DNA of 64,000 nt from the NCBI RefSeq assembly GCF_030009775.1, contig NZ_JASCTH010000006.1:181562-245561 (forward strand), read 5' to 3'. The notes beneath the pieces are model-generated. The model did no database searches, was not told where the DNA came from, and was given only the letters and a program-made list of their open reading frames with translations. Shown here one piece after another: positions 50,177-58,820 of the stretch. Position 1 is the first letter of the stretch, and every line of letters begins with the position of its first letter. Source of the stretch: Actinoplanes sandaracinus. GTDB lineage: Bacteria; Actinomycetota; Actinomycetes; Mycobacteriales; Micromonosporaceae. The translations under genes and the position numbers were made by a program.

Positions 50177-50477
50177 AGAGGTCCGGACAGCAGTCAGCAC
50201 CCGCCGATCCGACGGGTGCCGACTCGCTGACCGCCCTGTCCGTTAGGGCGGCCGATCACAACCAGGCGCGGGGATCTCTGCCGCTCACACCCGGTCGGAT
50301 GTCTGACAGAAGCATTACCGATGAAGGGCCGAAGCATGCGCACCACCTGTGCGTTTACCCCATCGAGTGACAGCAGCCGGCAATGCGGACGAAAGACGCC
50401 GGACCCATCGGACGAGTAATGTCGGCCCATCGTGGGAAGACCTGATCAGTTACTCACCACGCCGCCGGAGGCCCACC
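50177..50477. other. 301-base intergenic gap after the NlpC gene
   Basis: Contains the terminator at 50192-50224, a second short hairpin (ccgccct / agggcgg, 50231-50251), and then about 220 bases in which I see no gene, repeat or clear promoter. A GGAGG just before 50478 belongs to the next gene. Confidence 0.6.
50192..50224 (+). terminator. Hairpin after the NlpC/P60 gene
   Basis: A 7-bp perfect stem (gcacccg at 50197-50203 with cgggtgc at 50213-50219, loop of 9), lengthened by agtc/gact on the outside after one mismatch. It stands 16 bases past the stop codon. Confidence 0.6.
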
Positions 50478-51008
50478 ATGAGTCTTGACCGTGCCCTGGC
50501 TCCCGATCCGTTCGATGTTCTGCCGCCGGTCCCGGCCTTCACGGTGACCAGCACTGACGTGACGGACGGCCAGCCCCTCGACGAACTCTTCGCGCACACC
50601 AGTGTGGGCGGGAAGAATTTGTCGCCGCAGCTGTCCTGGTCCGGCTTCCCGGCCGAGACACGCGGTTTCGTGGTCACCTGTTTCGACCCCGACGCACCGA
50701 CCGGGAGCGGCTTCTGGCACTGGGTGCTGGTGAACCTGCCGGTCTCGGTCACATCCCTGGAGCGCGGGGTGGACCCGCTGCCGGAGGGCGCGTTCTGTGT
50801 GCGCAACGACTACGGCGAGCGCAACTACGGTGGCTCGGCGCCGCCGCCCGGCGACCGCCCCCACCGGTATGTGTTCGCCGTGCACGCGATCGACGTGGAC
50901 CGCCTCGAGGTGACGCCGGACGCCTCACCGGCGTACGTCGGCTTCAACCTCGCCTTCCACACTCTGGCCCGGGCCACGGTCCGCCCGACCTTCCAGGTCC
51001 GCGGCTGA
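50478..51008 (+). CDS. PEBP/YbhB-family protein (Raf kinase inhibitor-like)
   Basis: A 176-residue phosphatidylethanolamine-binding-protein fold. Family marks are the VTSTDVTDGQPL start, the ligand-pocket DPDAPTGSGFWHWVLVNLP with its Asp-Pro-Asp-Ala-Pro and His, YGGSAPPPGDRPHRYVFAVHA near residue 115, and a C-terminal beta strand. Bacterial YbhB/YbcL proteins have unknown, perhaps ligand-binding, roles. ATG at 50478 has GGAGG seven bases before it. It converges on the methyltransferase gene. Confidence 0.93.
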   Translation: MSLDRALAPDPFDVLPPVPAFTVTSTDVTDGQPLDELFAHTSVGGKNLSPQLSWSGFPAETRGFVVTCFDPDAPTGSGFWHWVLVNLPVSVTSLERGVDPLPEGAFCVRNDYGERNYGGSAPPPGDRPHRYVFAVHAIDVDRLEVTPDASPAYVGFNLAFHTLARATVRPTFQVRG

Positions 51009-51023
51009 CGCCGAACACGAACG

Positions 51024-51048
51024 AGGCCGCCGGCTATGCCGGCGGCCT
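51024..51048. terminator. Bidirectional hairpin
   Basis: aggccgccggc / gccggcggcct, a perfect 11-bp stem with a three-base loop, between the convergent PEBP and methyltransferase genes. Just beyond, an 18-base unit (taagtcgcgttactgcag) is repeated once with four changes (51050-51085). Confidence 0.75.
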
Positions 51049-51087
51049 ATAAGTCGCGTTACTGCAGTAAGTCCCGTTACCGCATGA

Positions 51088-51801
51088 TCAGCGGGGCACG
51101 CGCCCCACGCAGAAGACCGACTGGCCGAACGGCGGCCGGACGACACGCTCGGCGGCCTTGGTCACCGGGAGCACCAGGCTGTCGTAGATCTTCACCATCG
51201 GCCCCTCTTTCGGAGCCAGCTTGAAGATGCTGGTGGCGGTGTAGTAACCGATCAGGCCCAACGCGTTGGCGTAGTGCAGCTTCTCGATCTCCAGGCCGGC
51301 CTCGGTGAAGGCGGCGCCCAGCGTCTTCTTCGTGTAGCGCCGGATGTGCCCGGTGGCGATGTCCACCTGGCTCATCGCGAACATGAACGCCGGCACGATG
51401 ATGATGACCTTGCCGCCGGGGCGGACCAGTTCCTTCATGCTTCGCAGCGCGCCCACGTGGTCCTCGATGTGCTCCAGGACGTTGTAGGAGACCGCGGCGC
51501 TGTACTCCGCCTTCGCATCCTGCGCGGGAAGCAGCATCTGCCTCACGTCGATGGTCGGGTACTCCGCCATGCGCTCCTTGAGCAGGATCAGACGGTCCGG
51601 GTCAGCCTCAGTCGCCGTGAATTTCGGCAGGTGCTCCGACCACTCGATCGCGTAGTCACCGAGGCCGCTGCCGATCTCGATGGGGTTGTCCCCGAGGTGC
51701 GGGAGCGCGAGCTCGACGAACCACCGGCGGTGGTTCACGGCCGTAGCGAGGCCTTCGAGCACTTCGGACTGGATCCGCTGGTCTCCAGTGATGTCTGCCA
51801 T
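51088..51801 (-). CDS. Class I SAM-dependent methyltransferase
   Basis: A 237-residue methyltransferase of the Methyltransf_11/12 type. The SAM-binding motif is PIEIGSGLGDYAIEW near residue 41, the acidic residue at the end of strand 2 is in TATEADPDRL, and the post-motif VSYNVLEHIEDH is near residue 105. Residues 145-200 form a cap with basic residues (HIRRYTKK) that suggests a lipid or glycan acceptor. It is divergent from a large membrane glycosyltransferase-like gene, which fits surface polymer work. Substrate unknown. Confidence 0.88.
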   Translation of the reverse strand: MADITGDQRIQSEVLEGLATAVNHRRWFVELALPHLGDNPIEIGSGLGDYAIEWSEHLPKFTATEADPDRLILLKERMAEYPTIDVRQMLLPAQDAKAEYSAAVSYNVLEHIEDHVGALRSMKELVRPGGKVIIIVPAFMFAMSQVDIATGHIRRYTKKTLGAAFTEAGLEIEKLHYANALGLIGYYTATSIFKLAPKEGPMVKIYDSLVLPVTKAAERVVRPPFGQSVFCVGRVPR

Positions 51802-52077
51802 GGGTGACGTTCCCTCATCTTGCCGATCTGAGTGACAGCGGGACCGCTGAAGTTAACCATCTGGCGCGCCTAACCGAAAGTTGACTGCTGGCCCTCTCTG
51901 ATTTTTTTTCCTGATTGAGACGTAGGACGTCCAGGCACTCGCGTGGGTTACCCCGCCGGAAGACGACTGAGAGGCGCGACGCAGGACACGCGGAAAACAC
52001 CCGTACATATCGGCTCTATCACGCCTGGGGCGCACACCGCTGGCTTCTAGGAAACCTCGGTTAGGCTCGCCGATGCT
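51802..52077. other. 276-base divergent intergenic region
   Basis: Holds the promoters of the methyltransferase (left) and the membrane protein (right). Notable are an eight-base T tract around 51900-51908 and ggttaggctcgcc at 52059-52071, which resembles half of an iron box but lies within 20 bases of the ATG. No gene or repeat is seen. Confidence 0.45.
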
Positions 52078-54054
52078 ATGACGATTACGGGTTATGACTC
52101 GACAGGCCAGTCGACCGGCGAGAACGTTCTGCCGCCGCGCCAAGTGACCGCCGACGACGACCTGGACGCGGAGCTGATAGCTCTGGAGGCGAGCGTCACA
52201 GTGGCCGCTCCGGTCATTGTGTCGCCGGCCGTTGAAACCGTCGAAGAGCAGGTCGTGCGCCCTTTCTGGCGCCGCCTGGTCACCTGGCGGGACGTCGTTG
52301 CGATCACCAGCCTGCTCGCGGTAGCGATCTACCTGACCGCGCCGATGTGGCTGAATCTCGATCATGAACTGCGTGATGATCCGCAGGATCAGGCTTTCTT
52401 CGAGTGGATGCTGGCGCACGGTGCGCGAGTGCTCACGGATGGCATCTATCCGTTCTTCTCGGACCGCATGAATTACCCCGACGGGGTGAACATGATGGCC
52501 AACACCTCGGTGCTGGCCGTTTCCTTGCCACTGACGCCGGTCACTCTTCTGTTCGGCCCACATGTGGCGTTCAATGTATTCCTCACCGGCGCATTGGCGT
52601 TAACCGGCGCTTCGTGGTACCTCGTGCTCTCCCGCCGCTTCGTGGCCTCCCGGGCGGCGGCTTGGGTGGGAGCGCTCTTCTGCACCTTCGCACCGAGCAT
52701 GGTCTCGCACGCCGGTGGCCATCCGAACATCGTCTCGCAGTTCCTCGTCCCCTTGATCATCTGGCGCACCCTGGAACTGCGCGCCCGTGGCCGTGCCGTG
52801 CGCAACGGGCTGATCCTGTCCGGCCTGCTGGTCTGGCAGGCGTTCATCAATCTCGAGGTCCTCTTCATGACCGCGGTGGGCCTCGGCTTCTTCTGCGCGC
52901 TCACCGCGGTGGCCCGCCGCCGGAGCCACCCGGGCGAGGCGTGGAGGTTCCTGCGAGCGCTCGGCGTCACCGCGGCCGTCACCCTGGCCGCGCTCGCCTA
53001 CCCACTCAGCGTCCAGTTCTTCGGTCCGCAGAGCTACCAGGGCCTCTCCGAGTACGTCCGTGCCTTCGGCGCCGACCTGGCCTCGTTCGCCGCCTACTCC
53101 CAGCACTCGGTGGCCGGGGACGCCGCCGTCGCCGGCCGGCTGGCGCAGAACCCGGCGGAGGAGAACGCGTTCTTCGGCTGGGGACTGGTCTTCCTCTTCG
53201 CCGGCCTGCTGCTCTGGATGTGGCGGTCGGCGGCGGTGCGCACCCTCGGCGCGATCGCGATCCTCTTCGCGGCCCTGTCGCTCGGCCCGAGCGTCGTGCT
53301 CAACGGTGTCGACACCGGCGTCCCCGGCCTCTGGGCCGCGCTGCACAGCATCCCGGTCCTGGACTCCGCGGTGCCCACCCGCTGGGCCATGGCGATCGCC
53401 CCGATCGTCGGCATCGTCCTCGCCCTCGGCTGCCAGCGTGCGGCCGACCTGATCCGCACCCAGCCGGCCTCCCGGGGCCCGGTCCGGGTCGCGATGATCA
53501 CCGCGGTGGCGATGGCGCTGATCCCGCTGATCCCGAAGCCGCTGGCCACGGTCCCGATGGACCCGGTTCCCGCCTTCGTCACCTCCGGGACCTGGCGTGC
53601 CTACGTCGACGACGAGCACACCATGGTCGCGCTGCCGCTGCCGGACAGCGCCTACCCGGACCCGCTGCGCTGGACCGCCTCGACCGGCCAGGACCTGCGC
53701 ATCGCCGGGGCGTACGCGCTGCTGCCCGCGCAGAACCCGCAGGACCCGGCCGACCGGACCGCGATGTTCTCGCCGCCGTGGCGCCCGACCAGCGGTCTGA
53801 TGACCTCGATCAAGCAGGGCAACCCGATCCCGGAGATCACCGACACCCGCCGTGAGATGACCCTCGCCGACCTTCGCTACTGGAAGGCGGCCGTGGTGGT
53901 GCTGACCCCGCAGACCCGTGACATCGAGATGCTCCGCACGATGTCCGACCTGCTCGGTTTCCGCCCCACCTGGACCGGCGGCGCCTGGGTCTGGGATGTG
54001 CGCCCGCTTGTCGACAACCCCGACGCCGTCCTCGCCGGCGGCGAGCCGTTCTGA
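52078..54054 (+). CDS. Polytopic membrane protein, GT-C glycosyltransferase-like
   Basis: A 658-residue protein. The first 65 residues are cytoplasmic and acidic. About ten transmembrane helices follow to residue 490, then a periplasmic domain of about 165 residues. The first loop has LRDDPQDQAFFEWMLAHG, whose early acidic pair is the usual GT-C catalytic site, and SDRMNYPDGVNMMAN. It probably moves a polyprenyl-linked sugar to a surface acceptor. The family call is by layout and the acidic loop only. ATG start at 52078. Confidence 0.72.
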   Translation: MTITGYDSTGQSTGENVLPPRQVTADDDLDAELIALEASVTVAAPVIVSPAVETVEEQVVRPFWRRLVTWRDVVAITSLLAVAIYLTAPMWLNLDHELRDDPQDQAFFEWMLAHGARVLTDGIYPFFSDRMNYPDGVNMMANTSVLAVSLPLTPVTLLFGPHVAFNVFLTGALALTGASWYLVLSRRFVASRAAAWVGALFCTFAPSMVSHAGGHPNIVSQFLVPLIIWRTLELRARGRAVRNGLILSGLLVWQAFINLEVLFMTAVGLGFFCALTAVARRRSHPGEAWRFLRALGVTAAVTLAALAYPLSVQFFGPQSYQGLSEYVRAFGADLASFAAYSQHSVAGDAAVAGRLAQNPAEENAFFGWGLVFLFAGLLLWMWRSAAVRTLGAIAILFAALSLGPSVVLNGVDTGVPGLWAALHSIPVLDSAVPTRWAMAIAPIVGIVLALGCQRAADLIRTQPASRGPVRVAMITAVAMALIPLIPKPLATVPMDPVPAFVTSGTWRAYVDDEHTMVALPLPDSAYPDPLRWTASTGQDLRIAGAYALLPAQNPQDPADRTAMFSPPWRPTSGLMTSIKQGNPIPEITDTRREMTLADLRYWKAAVVVLTPQTRDIEMLRTMSDLLGFRPTWTGGAWVWDVRPLVDNPDAVLAGGEPF

Positions 54055-54157
54055 CGAAGGCCTGACCGGAAGGACGGGATCCGCCCGAAAGCGGCGGCTG
54101 GGCCCGGTGTGCGCCGGACGTCGCCGGGTGGCCCCGGTGCTCCTCCTGGCCGTACGA

Positions 54158-54955
54158 CTAGGAGGTCTTGATGCAGCAGCCCCGGCAGACCTTGGGCCGC
54201 GGCAGGGTGAAGGCCAGGCAGCAGGTCTTGCGGCGCACGTCGAGCTTGCCGTGCTGGCTGGGATAGACCTCGATCAGGTCGCGCACCCCGAGCGCCCCGA
54301 GGAGCTTGTCGATGGTCTCGGCGGAGGAGCCAGGCACCGCGTCCGCGGACCGCAGGACGCCGTGGGCGACGCCCGAGGCGAGCGAGCCGAGCAGCGTGCG
54401 CTTGCCGAGGCGGACCCGGCCGTGGATGGCGTCGAGCAGCGGGTCGAGGTGTTCGTCCAGGACGCTGCGGCGGAACTCGGCCAGCAGCGCCGCCTCGTCA
54501 GCGACCACCCTCACCTGGGGCAGGCCGGAGACGGCGAGTGGGTCGCTGGGCAGGACCGCGACCGGGATGCCGGGGCGCAGACCGAGAGTGATCAGCGGAC
54601 GTGGGTCGTCGAAGTGCATCACCGTGTCGGTGGTGCTGAGCAGCGGCACGCGGCGGGCCGAGGTCCAGCCAAGGACGGCCGGCAGCGCCAGCCAGTAGGT
54701 GTAGGACTTCCAGGCGAGCGCGGCGGCCGCGTGCGGCTGGGCGCTCCAGCGGCGGTGCGCGGCGTCGAGGAGCGTGTCCAGGTGCACGTCGGCCAGGCGG
54801 GCCGTGGGGGTCCAGCCGGCCAGATCGGGAACCACCAGGTCAGGGGCCAGGCCGGGAACCTCGGTGCTGGTGCCGAACATGGTCCGCAGGGTCGCGGTGA
54901 GCGGAGCCAGGGGCCGCGGGCGGACCTGCGTGAGCTCCATGGTGATGCTGGTCAC
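54158..54955 (-). CDS. FhuF-like ferric-siderophore reductase
   Basis: A 265-residue protein whose C-terminus carries the FhuF [2Fe-2S] signature: KTCCLAFTLPRP followed by CRGCC, giving the C-C-x10-C-x2-C pattern that binds the cluster. The rest is helical, with HAAAALAWKSYTYWLALP near residue 78. It should reduce ferric siderophores after uptake. No siderophore genes are adjacent. GTG at 54955 is the start, with ATG at 54940 as alternative. An iron box at 55084-55102 lies upstream, 129 bases away. Confidence 0.82.
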   Translation of the reverse strand: MTSITMELTQVRPRPLAPLTATLRTMFGTSTEVPGLAPDLVVPDLAGWTPTARLADVHLDTLLDAAHRRWSAQPHAAAALAWKSYTYWLALPAVLGWTSARRVPLLSTTDTVMHFDDPRPLITLGLRPGIPVAVLPSDPLAVSGLPQVRVVADEAALLAEFRRSVLDEHLDPLLDAIHGRVRLGKRTLLGSLASGVAHGVLRSADAVPGSSAETIDKLLGALGVRDLIEVYPSQHGKLDVRRKTCCLAFTLPRPKVCRGCCIKTS

Positions 54956-55268
54956 GGGCGGCCTGCCCGCGGCACTCGTCGCTGAGTCACCGCATTCTCC
55001 TTGCGGATGAACTTGCTGAAGTCATCGTCAGAGCGAGCCGGCTCTTGTGGAGCGGGAAGGGTTCGCAGGGACCCACCGTACTCGGTTAAGGGTAGCCTAA
55101 CCACACTGGGCAAGGGGATGTTTCGGGCGAATGCCCTGCGTGATGATTACTTTACGTAGCGTGGCCACGCTGCCGGATTAGTCAAGGTATCTGTCGGCAA
55201 ATCGCTACTAACTCAAACGGACACGGAGCGGCAGCGACACTGAACGTGCCGTCGCGAAGGGGACATCC
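54956..55268. other. 313-base divergent gap with an iron box
   Basis: Lies between the leftward FhuF-like gene and the rightward XRE-deformylase gene. It holds the IdeR/DtxR-like box at 55084-55102 and an AT-richer stretch around 55130-55200 (acttta, actaact) that may hold a promoter for the fusion gene. No other gene is seen. Confidence 0.6.
55084..55102. promoter_or_regulatory. IdeR/DtxR-like iron box
   Basis: ggttaagggtagcctaacc. Its reverse complement contains ggttaggctaccc, close to the DtxR/IdeR consensus core TTAGGCTAA inside a 19-base dyad (gg...cc outer arms perfect, several inner matches). It lies between the FhuF-like and the XRE-deformylase genes and could act on either. Confidence 0.6.
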
Positions 55269-55271
55269 GTG

Positions 55272-56801
55272 ATGACCACCTCGCCCATTGAGAGGGCCGC
55301 AGATCAGTTCGTGACGGCCCTTGCGCAATGGCGGATCGAGCGCGGGATGACCAAGAAGCAATTGGCCGCGCGCATGGGTTTCGATCCCTCCTACGTCAGT
55401 CACGTCGAGGGCCGGCGGCACAAACCCACCGAGGACTTCGCACGGCGGGCCGAGGCCGTGCTGGGCGCCGGCGGCGCCATCTGGCAGCGTTTCCAGGAGT
55501 ACGACGAACTCCGTCACGCCCGCAACTCGACCCTCCACCGTGACCCGCCCGTGCCGGTCCAGTGGCTGCCACCAGGCACCGGGTTGATCGTCGAGCGCGA
55601 GGTCGCCGAGCTCGCCTACACCGACGGCGCCTACCGCTGCCGGGTCCAGCGCTGGCTCTACAACGCCGGCGTCGAGCCGGTCACCCGCTACCTCGCCAAG
55701 ATCTCCGTGGACCGGTACCCGCACGACCCGCCCGGCTCCAACCGCCATCACCGGGAGAACCCGCTCACCTTCGAGGAGATGGACGTGCGGGCGTTCGCCG
55801 GCGAGGGCAAGGCCGCCGAGCCCATGCAGTGGCGGGTCAAGCTCGACCGGGACGCGTCCAAGGAGATCTGGCTGATGTTCGCCAACGAGCGCGGCCAGTT
55901 CCCGCTCTACCCGGGCGAACGGACCACCATCGAGTACGCGTACACGGTCGGCGAGGAGAAGTGGGGCCAATGGTTCCAGCGCGCCGTCCGCCTGCCGACC
56001 CGGTCGCTGACCGTCCGGCTGAAACTCCCGGAGAGCTTCGAACCCCAGGTCTGGGGTGTGGAGGCGTCCCTCGCCGCCGAGGTGCCCGTCCGAACCCCGT
56101 TGGAACGCCGCACCGAGGGAGGTCGCGCCATCTTCGAGTGGTCTACCGACGCGCCCCTGCTCAACGCCCGGTACCGCCTGGAATGGCGGTACCGTGGGGC
56201 CGGCGCCCCGGTCTACGAGGAGACCGGGCCACCCGAGCCGACCCTGCCGAGGGCGTCGCACCGGATGCGTGGCATCGGCATCATCCAGCGCGGGTCCGAC
56301 CTGCTCCGGCAGCGTGCCCGTCACTTCCAGCTGCCCCGCGAGGGAGGCGCCGCTCGCAACGCGGTCACCCGGCTGCTCACCTCGCTCAGCCGCCTGGAGG
56401 ACCTGCACGAGTTCAGCAAGGGCGTGGGGCTCGCCGCGTCCCAGATCGGGATGCCGATCGCCGCCGCCGTCGTCCGCCCGCCGGAACTCGACGTCGACCC
56501 GGTGGTGCTGCTCAACCCGCGCGTCGTCGGTGAGTCCGCCGACTGCGACGAGCAGTACGAGGGGTGTCTGTCGTTCTTCGACTACCGGGGTCTGGTACCG
56601 CGGCCGTTGCGGATCGACGTGGAACACGCGCGGTTCGACGGGACCCGGGTGGTCACCACGTTCGAACGGGCGCTGGCCCGGCTGATCAGCCACGAGATCG
56701 ACCATCTGGAAGGCCGGCTCTATGTGGACCGTATGGATCCCCACGCCAAGCTGGTGCCGGTCGCCCAGTACCACCAGACCGGCCGGCCCTGGGATTACTG
56801 A
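55272..56801 (+). CDS. XRE helix-turn-helix / peptide deformylase fusion
   Basis: A 509-residue fusion. Residues 12-66 form an XRE helix-turn-helix (MTKKQLAARMGFDPSYVSHV). Residues 95-305 are a beta-rich domain I cannot assign. Residues 332-509 are a peptide deformylase with all three motifs: GVGLAASQ at 384-391, EGCLS at 430-434 and HEIDHLEG at 474-481, so the metal ligands (Cys and two His) and the Glu are complete. Normal deformylase is 170-200 residues and has no HTH. It may deformylate peptides and bind DNA or RNA, or use the enzyme fold as a sensor. ATG 55272; GTG 55269 precedes it. Confidence 0.88.
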   Translation: MTTSPIERAADQFVTALAQWRIERGMTKKQLAARMGFDPSYVSHVEGRRHKPTEDFARRAEAVLGAGGAIWQRFQEYDELRHARNSTLHRDPPVPVQWLPPGTGLIVEREVAELAYTDGAYRCRVQRWLYNAGVEPVTRYLAKISVDRYPHDPPGSNRHHRENPLTFEEMDVRAFAGEGKAAEPMQWRVKLDRDASKEIWLMFANERGQFPLYPGERTTIEYAYTVGEEKWGQWFQRAVRLPTRSLTVRLKLPESFEPQVWGVEASLAAEVPVRTPLERRTEGGRAIFEWSTDAPLLNARYRLEWRYRGAGAPVYEETGPPEPTLPRASHRMRGIGIIQRGSDLLRQRARHFQLPREGGAARNAVTRLLTSLSRLEDLHEFSKGVGLAASQIGMPIAAAVVRPPELDVDPVVLLNPRVVGESADCDEQYEGCLSFFDYRGLVPRPLRIDVEHARFDGTRVVTTFERALARLISHEIDHLEGRLYVDRMDPHAKLVPVAQYHQTGRPWDY

Positions 56802-56812
56802 CCTCGGTTCTG

Positions 56813-57922
56813 TCAGTCGGTAAAGCTGTCGTACTTTATCCGGACACTTGGCACCTGTAGCTCAGCGAGGCGCTTCAGGGTGGCCTTCACCATCCGGCCC
56901 GACCCGGAGACGAAGAAGTCGTGCTCCTTCCACGGGCCGTACTTCGCCACCACGTCCGAGATGTTGCCCTGCTCGCCGACGAAGGTCGGGTCCTCGCTGC
57001 ACGCGGTCACCACCGACAGCCAGGGATAACGAGCCGCCAGCCGGTTCACGTCGGCCAGGTCGTACAGGTCGTCGCGGTTCCGCGCGCCCAGGAAGACGTG
57101 CACCCACCGGGTCCGGTTGTACCGGGTGAGCTCCTCCAGCAACGACTTGATCGGGGCGAGCCCGGTGCCGCCGGCCACGAAGACGGCGTCCCGGGTCGAT
57201 CTTCGATCCAGTGTCATCGAGCCCATCGGCGCCGCCAGCTTGACCATGTCGCCGACCTGGAGACGCCGGACCAGCGCGCTCGACACCCACCCCGCGCCCA
57301 CCGCCCGCACATGGAAGTCCAGCGTGTTGTCGCGCCGAGGCGCGTTCGCCGGGGAGTAGGTGCGCCACAGGCGCGGCTGATAACGCGGGCACTCGATGCT
57401 CAGGTACTGCCCGGCCCGGTAGTCCAGCGGCTGCAGCGGCAGCACCGTGAACACCGCGATGTCCCGCGACCGGCGCTCGTGCGCGATCACCTCGCCGTAC
57501 CAGTACGGCGGATTCGGGTCAGCGTCCGCCCCGGCCAGCATCTTCGACGCGATCACCGCGTACGCGTCCGCCCATGCCTGGTCGTACTCGACACCCCATT
57601 CCTCGCCCGCGAACGCCCGCATCGCCTCGATCAACGCGCCGCCCACCACCTCGTAGTGGTCCGGTTCCACGTGGAACTTGCGGTGGTCCCGGCCCAGCGC
57701 CCGCAGGTAGTCGTCGAACTTCTCCGGATCCTCCAGCGTCTGCACCGCCTGCACGATCGCCCCGAGCAGGCGCGCCCGCTGCACATCCATCTGGACCGGG
57801 AACAGATCACGCAGATCCGGGTACGACAGGAAGATGCGCGCGTAGAAATAGCCGGCAACCTTGTCCTGATGTTCCTCGACGAGGCTCCAGCTCTCCTTGA
57901 GCAAGCGTGCGAGGTCTCCCAT
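56813..57922 (-). CDS. Flavohemoglobin-like globin/FAD-NAD reductase
   Basis: A 369-residue protein with the layout of Hmp: globin domain (about 1-135; LLKESWSLVEEHQDKVAGYF, proximal His in LGRDHRKFH), then an FAD-binding domain (RTYSPAN with the Arg-x-Tyr-Ser site) and an NAD-binding domain (FVAGGTGLAPIKSLLEEL). It oxidises nitric oxide to nitrate. The reductase end is slightly short of typical Hmp (400). ATG 57922 or GTG 57955 could be the start. Divergent from the CPBP gene; an inverted repeat at 58007-58031 is between them. Confidence 0.92.
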   Translation of the reverse strand: MGDLARLLKESWSLVEEHQDKVAGYFYARIFLSYPDLRDLFPVQMDVQRARLLGAIVQAVQTLEDPEKFDDYLRALGRDHRKFHVEPDHYEVVGGALIEAMRAFAGEEWGVEYDQAWADAYAVIASKMLAGADADPNPPYWYGEVIAHERRSRDIAVFTVLPLQPLDYRAGQYLSIECPRYQPRLWRTYSPANAPRRDNTLDFHVRAVGAGWVSSALVRRLQVGDMVKLAAPMGSMTLDRRSTRDAVFVAGGTGLAPIKSLLEELTRYNRTRWVHVFLGARNRDDLYDLADVNRLAARYPWLSVVTACSEDPTFVGEQGNISDVVAKYGPWKEHDFFVSGSGRMVKATLKRLAELQVPSVRIKYDSFTD

Positions 57923-58006
57923 GCCATTCAGGGTGGTCAGCACAGTCGGGAACACGACGCACGAGCAGTGCGACTCGACACCCTCGCCGAAGGCGCACTT
58001 GGCGAA

Positions 58007-58031
58007 TTAGGTGTGTTTGGGCGTCACCTAA
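58007..58031. promoter_or_regulatory. Inverted repeat upstream of the flavohemoglobin gene
   Basis: ttaggtg (58007-58013) and cacctaa (58025-58031) form a perfect seven-base inverted repeat with an 11-base gap, in the divergent region. Position suits control of the globin gene or of both genes, for example by a nitric-oxide regulator. The factor cannot be named. Confidence 0.45.
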
Positions 58032-58040
58032 AGTGGGCCG

Positions 58041-58820
58041 GTGACTCTCGAAGAGCAGCAGCAGTCAACCCGCCCGGCCTACCTCGCCGAGATCGCCGTC
58101 GTCCTGCTGCTGTCACTCGGGCAGTCCGCCGTTTACTCGATCGTGTCGCTGACGGCCAAACTCACCGCCGGGCCCTCTCTCGCCCAGCAGACGACCACTC
58201 TGAACCCGACCGTCTCGCCGCGGCCCTACCTCGACCTCACCTATCAGCTGCTCGGCATCTTCTTCGCGCTGATCCCGGTCGTCCTGGCCCTCTTCCTCCT
58301 GTGGCGGGACCACATCCGCCCACGCGATCTCGGCATCGACTTTCGCCGTCCCATCCGCGACCTCGGGTGGGGAGCCGGCCTCGCGGCCGGCATCGGACTT
58401 CCAGGGCTCCTTCTCGTGTACGCCGCACTGCAGCTCGGCATCAACGCGCAGATCCAGCCGTCCGGGCTCCAGTCCCACTGGTGGGCCGTGCCCGTACTGA
58501 TCCTCGCCGCCGTCCAGAACGCCGTCCTCGAAGAGGTCATCGTCGTCGGATACCTGATGACCCGGCTCCGCTCCCTCGCATACTCGCCGGTCTGGATCAT
58601 CGCCGCGTCCGCCGTACTCCGCGGCTCCTACCACCTCTACCAGGGCTTCGGCGGCTTCATCGGCAACGCGATCATGGGCGTCGTCTTCGCGCTGTTCTAC
58701 CTGCGGACAAAGCGGGTGATGCCGCTCATCGTCGCGCACAGCCTGCTCGACATCGTCGCCTTCGTCGGTTACGAACTGCTGCCCGACTCCTGGCTCACCT
58801 GGCTCGAATACTCCGCGTAG
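58041..58820 (+). CDS. CPBP-family intramembrane peptidase
   Basis: A 259-residue membrane protein with eight or so helices. The CPBP motif 1 is EEVIVVGYLMTRLR (Glu-Glu near residue 172), motif 2 is the His in SYHLYQGFGGF, and motif 3 is HSLLDIVAF. Relatives process prenylated or membrane proteins; substrate unknown. GTG start. The 3' end overlaps that of the convergent Ala/Pro-rich gene by 52 bases. Confidence 0.88.
   Translation: MTLEEQQQSTRPAYLAEIAVVLLLSLGQSAVYSIVSLTAKLTAGPSLAQQTTTLNPTVSPRPYLDLTYQLLGIFFALIPVVLALFLLWRDHIRPRDLGIDFRRPIRDLGWGAGLAAGIGLPGLLLVYAALQLGINAQIQPSGLQSHWWAVPVLILAAVQNAVLEEVIVVGYLMTRLRSLAYSPVWIIAASAVLRGSYHLYQGFGGFIGNAIMGVVFALFYLRTKRVMPLIVAHSLLDIVAFVGYELLPDSWLTWLEYSA

Noticed and set aside
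52059..52071. Iron box before the large membrane protein gene
   Set aside because: Only about half of the IdeR consensus matches and it is too close to the ATG; no iron-related function is apparent in the gene.
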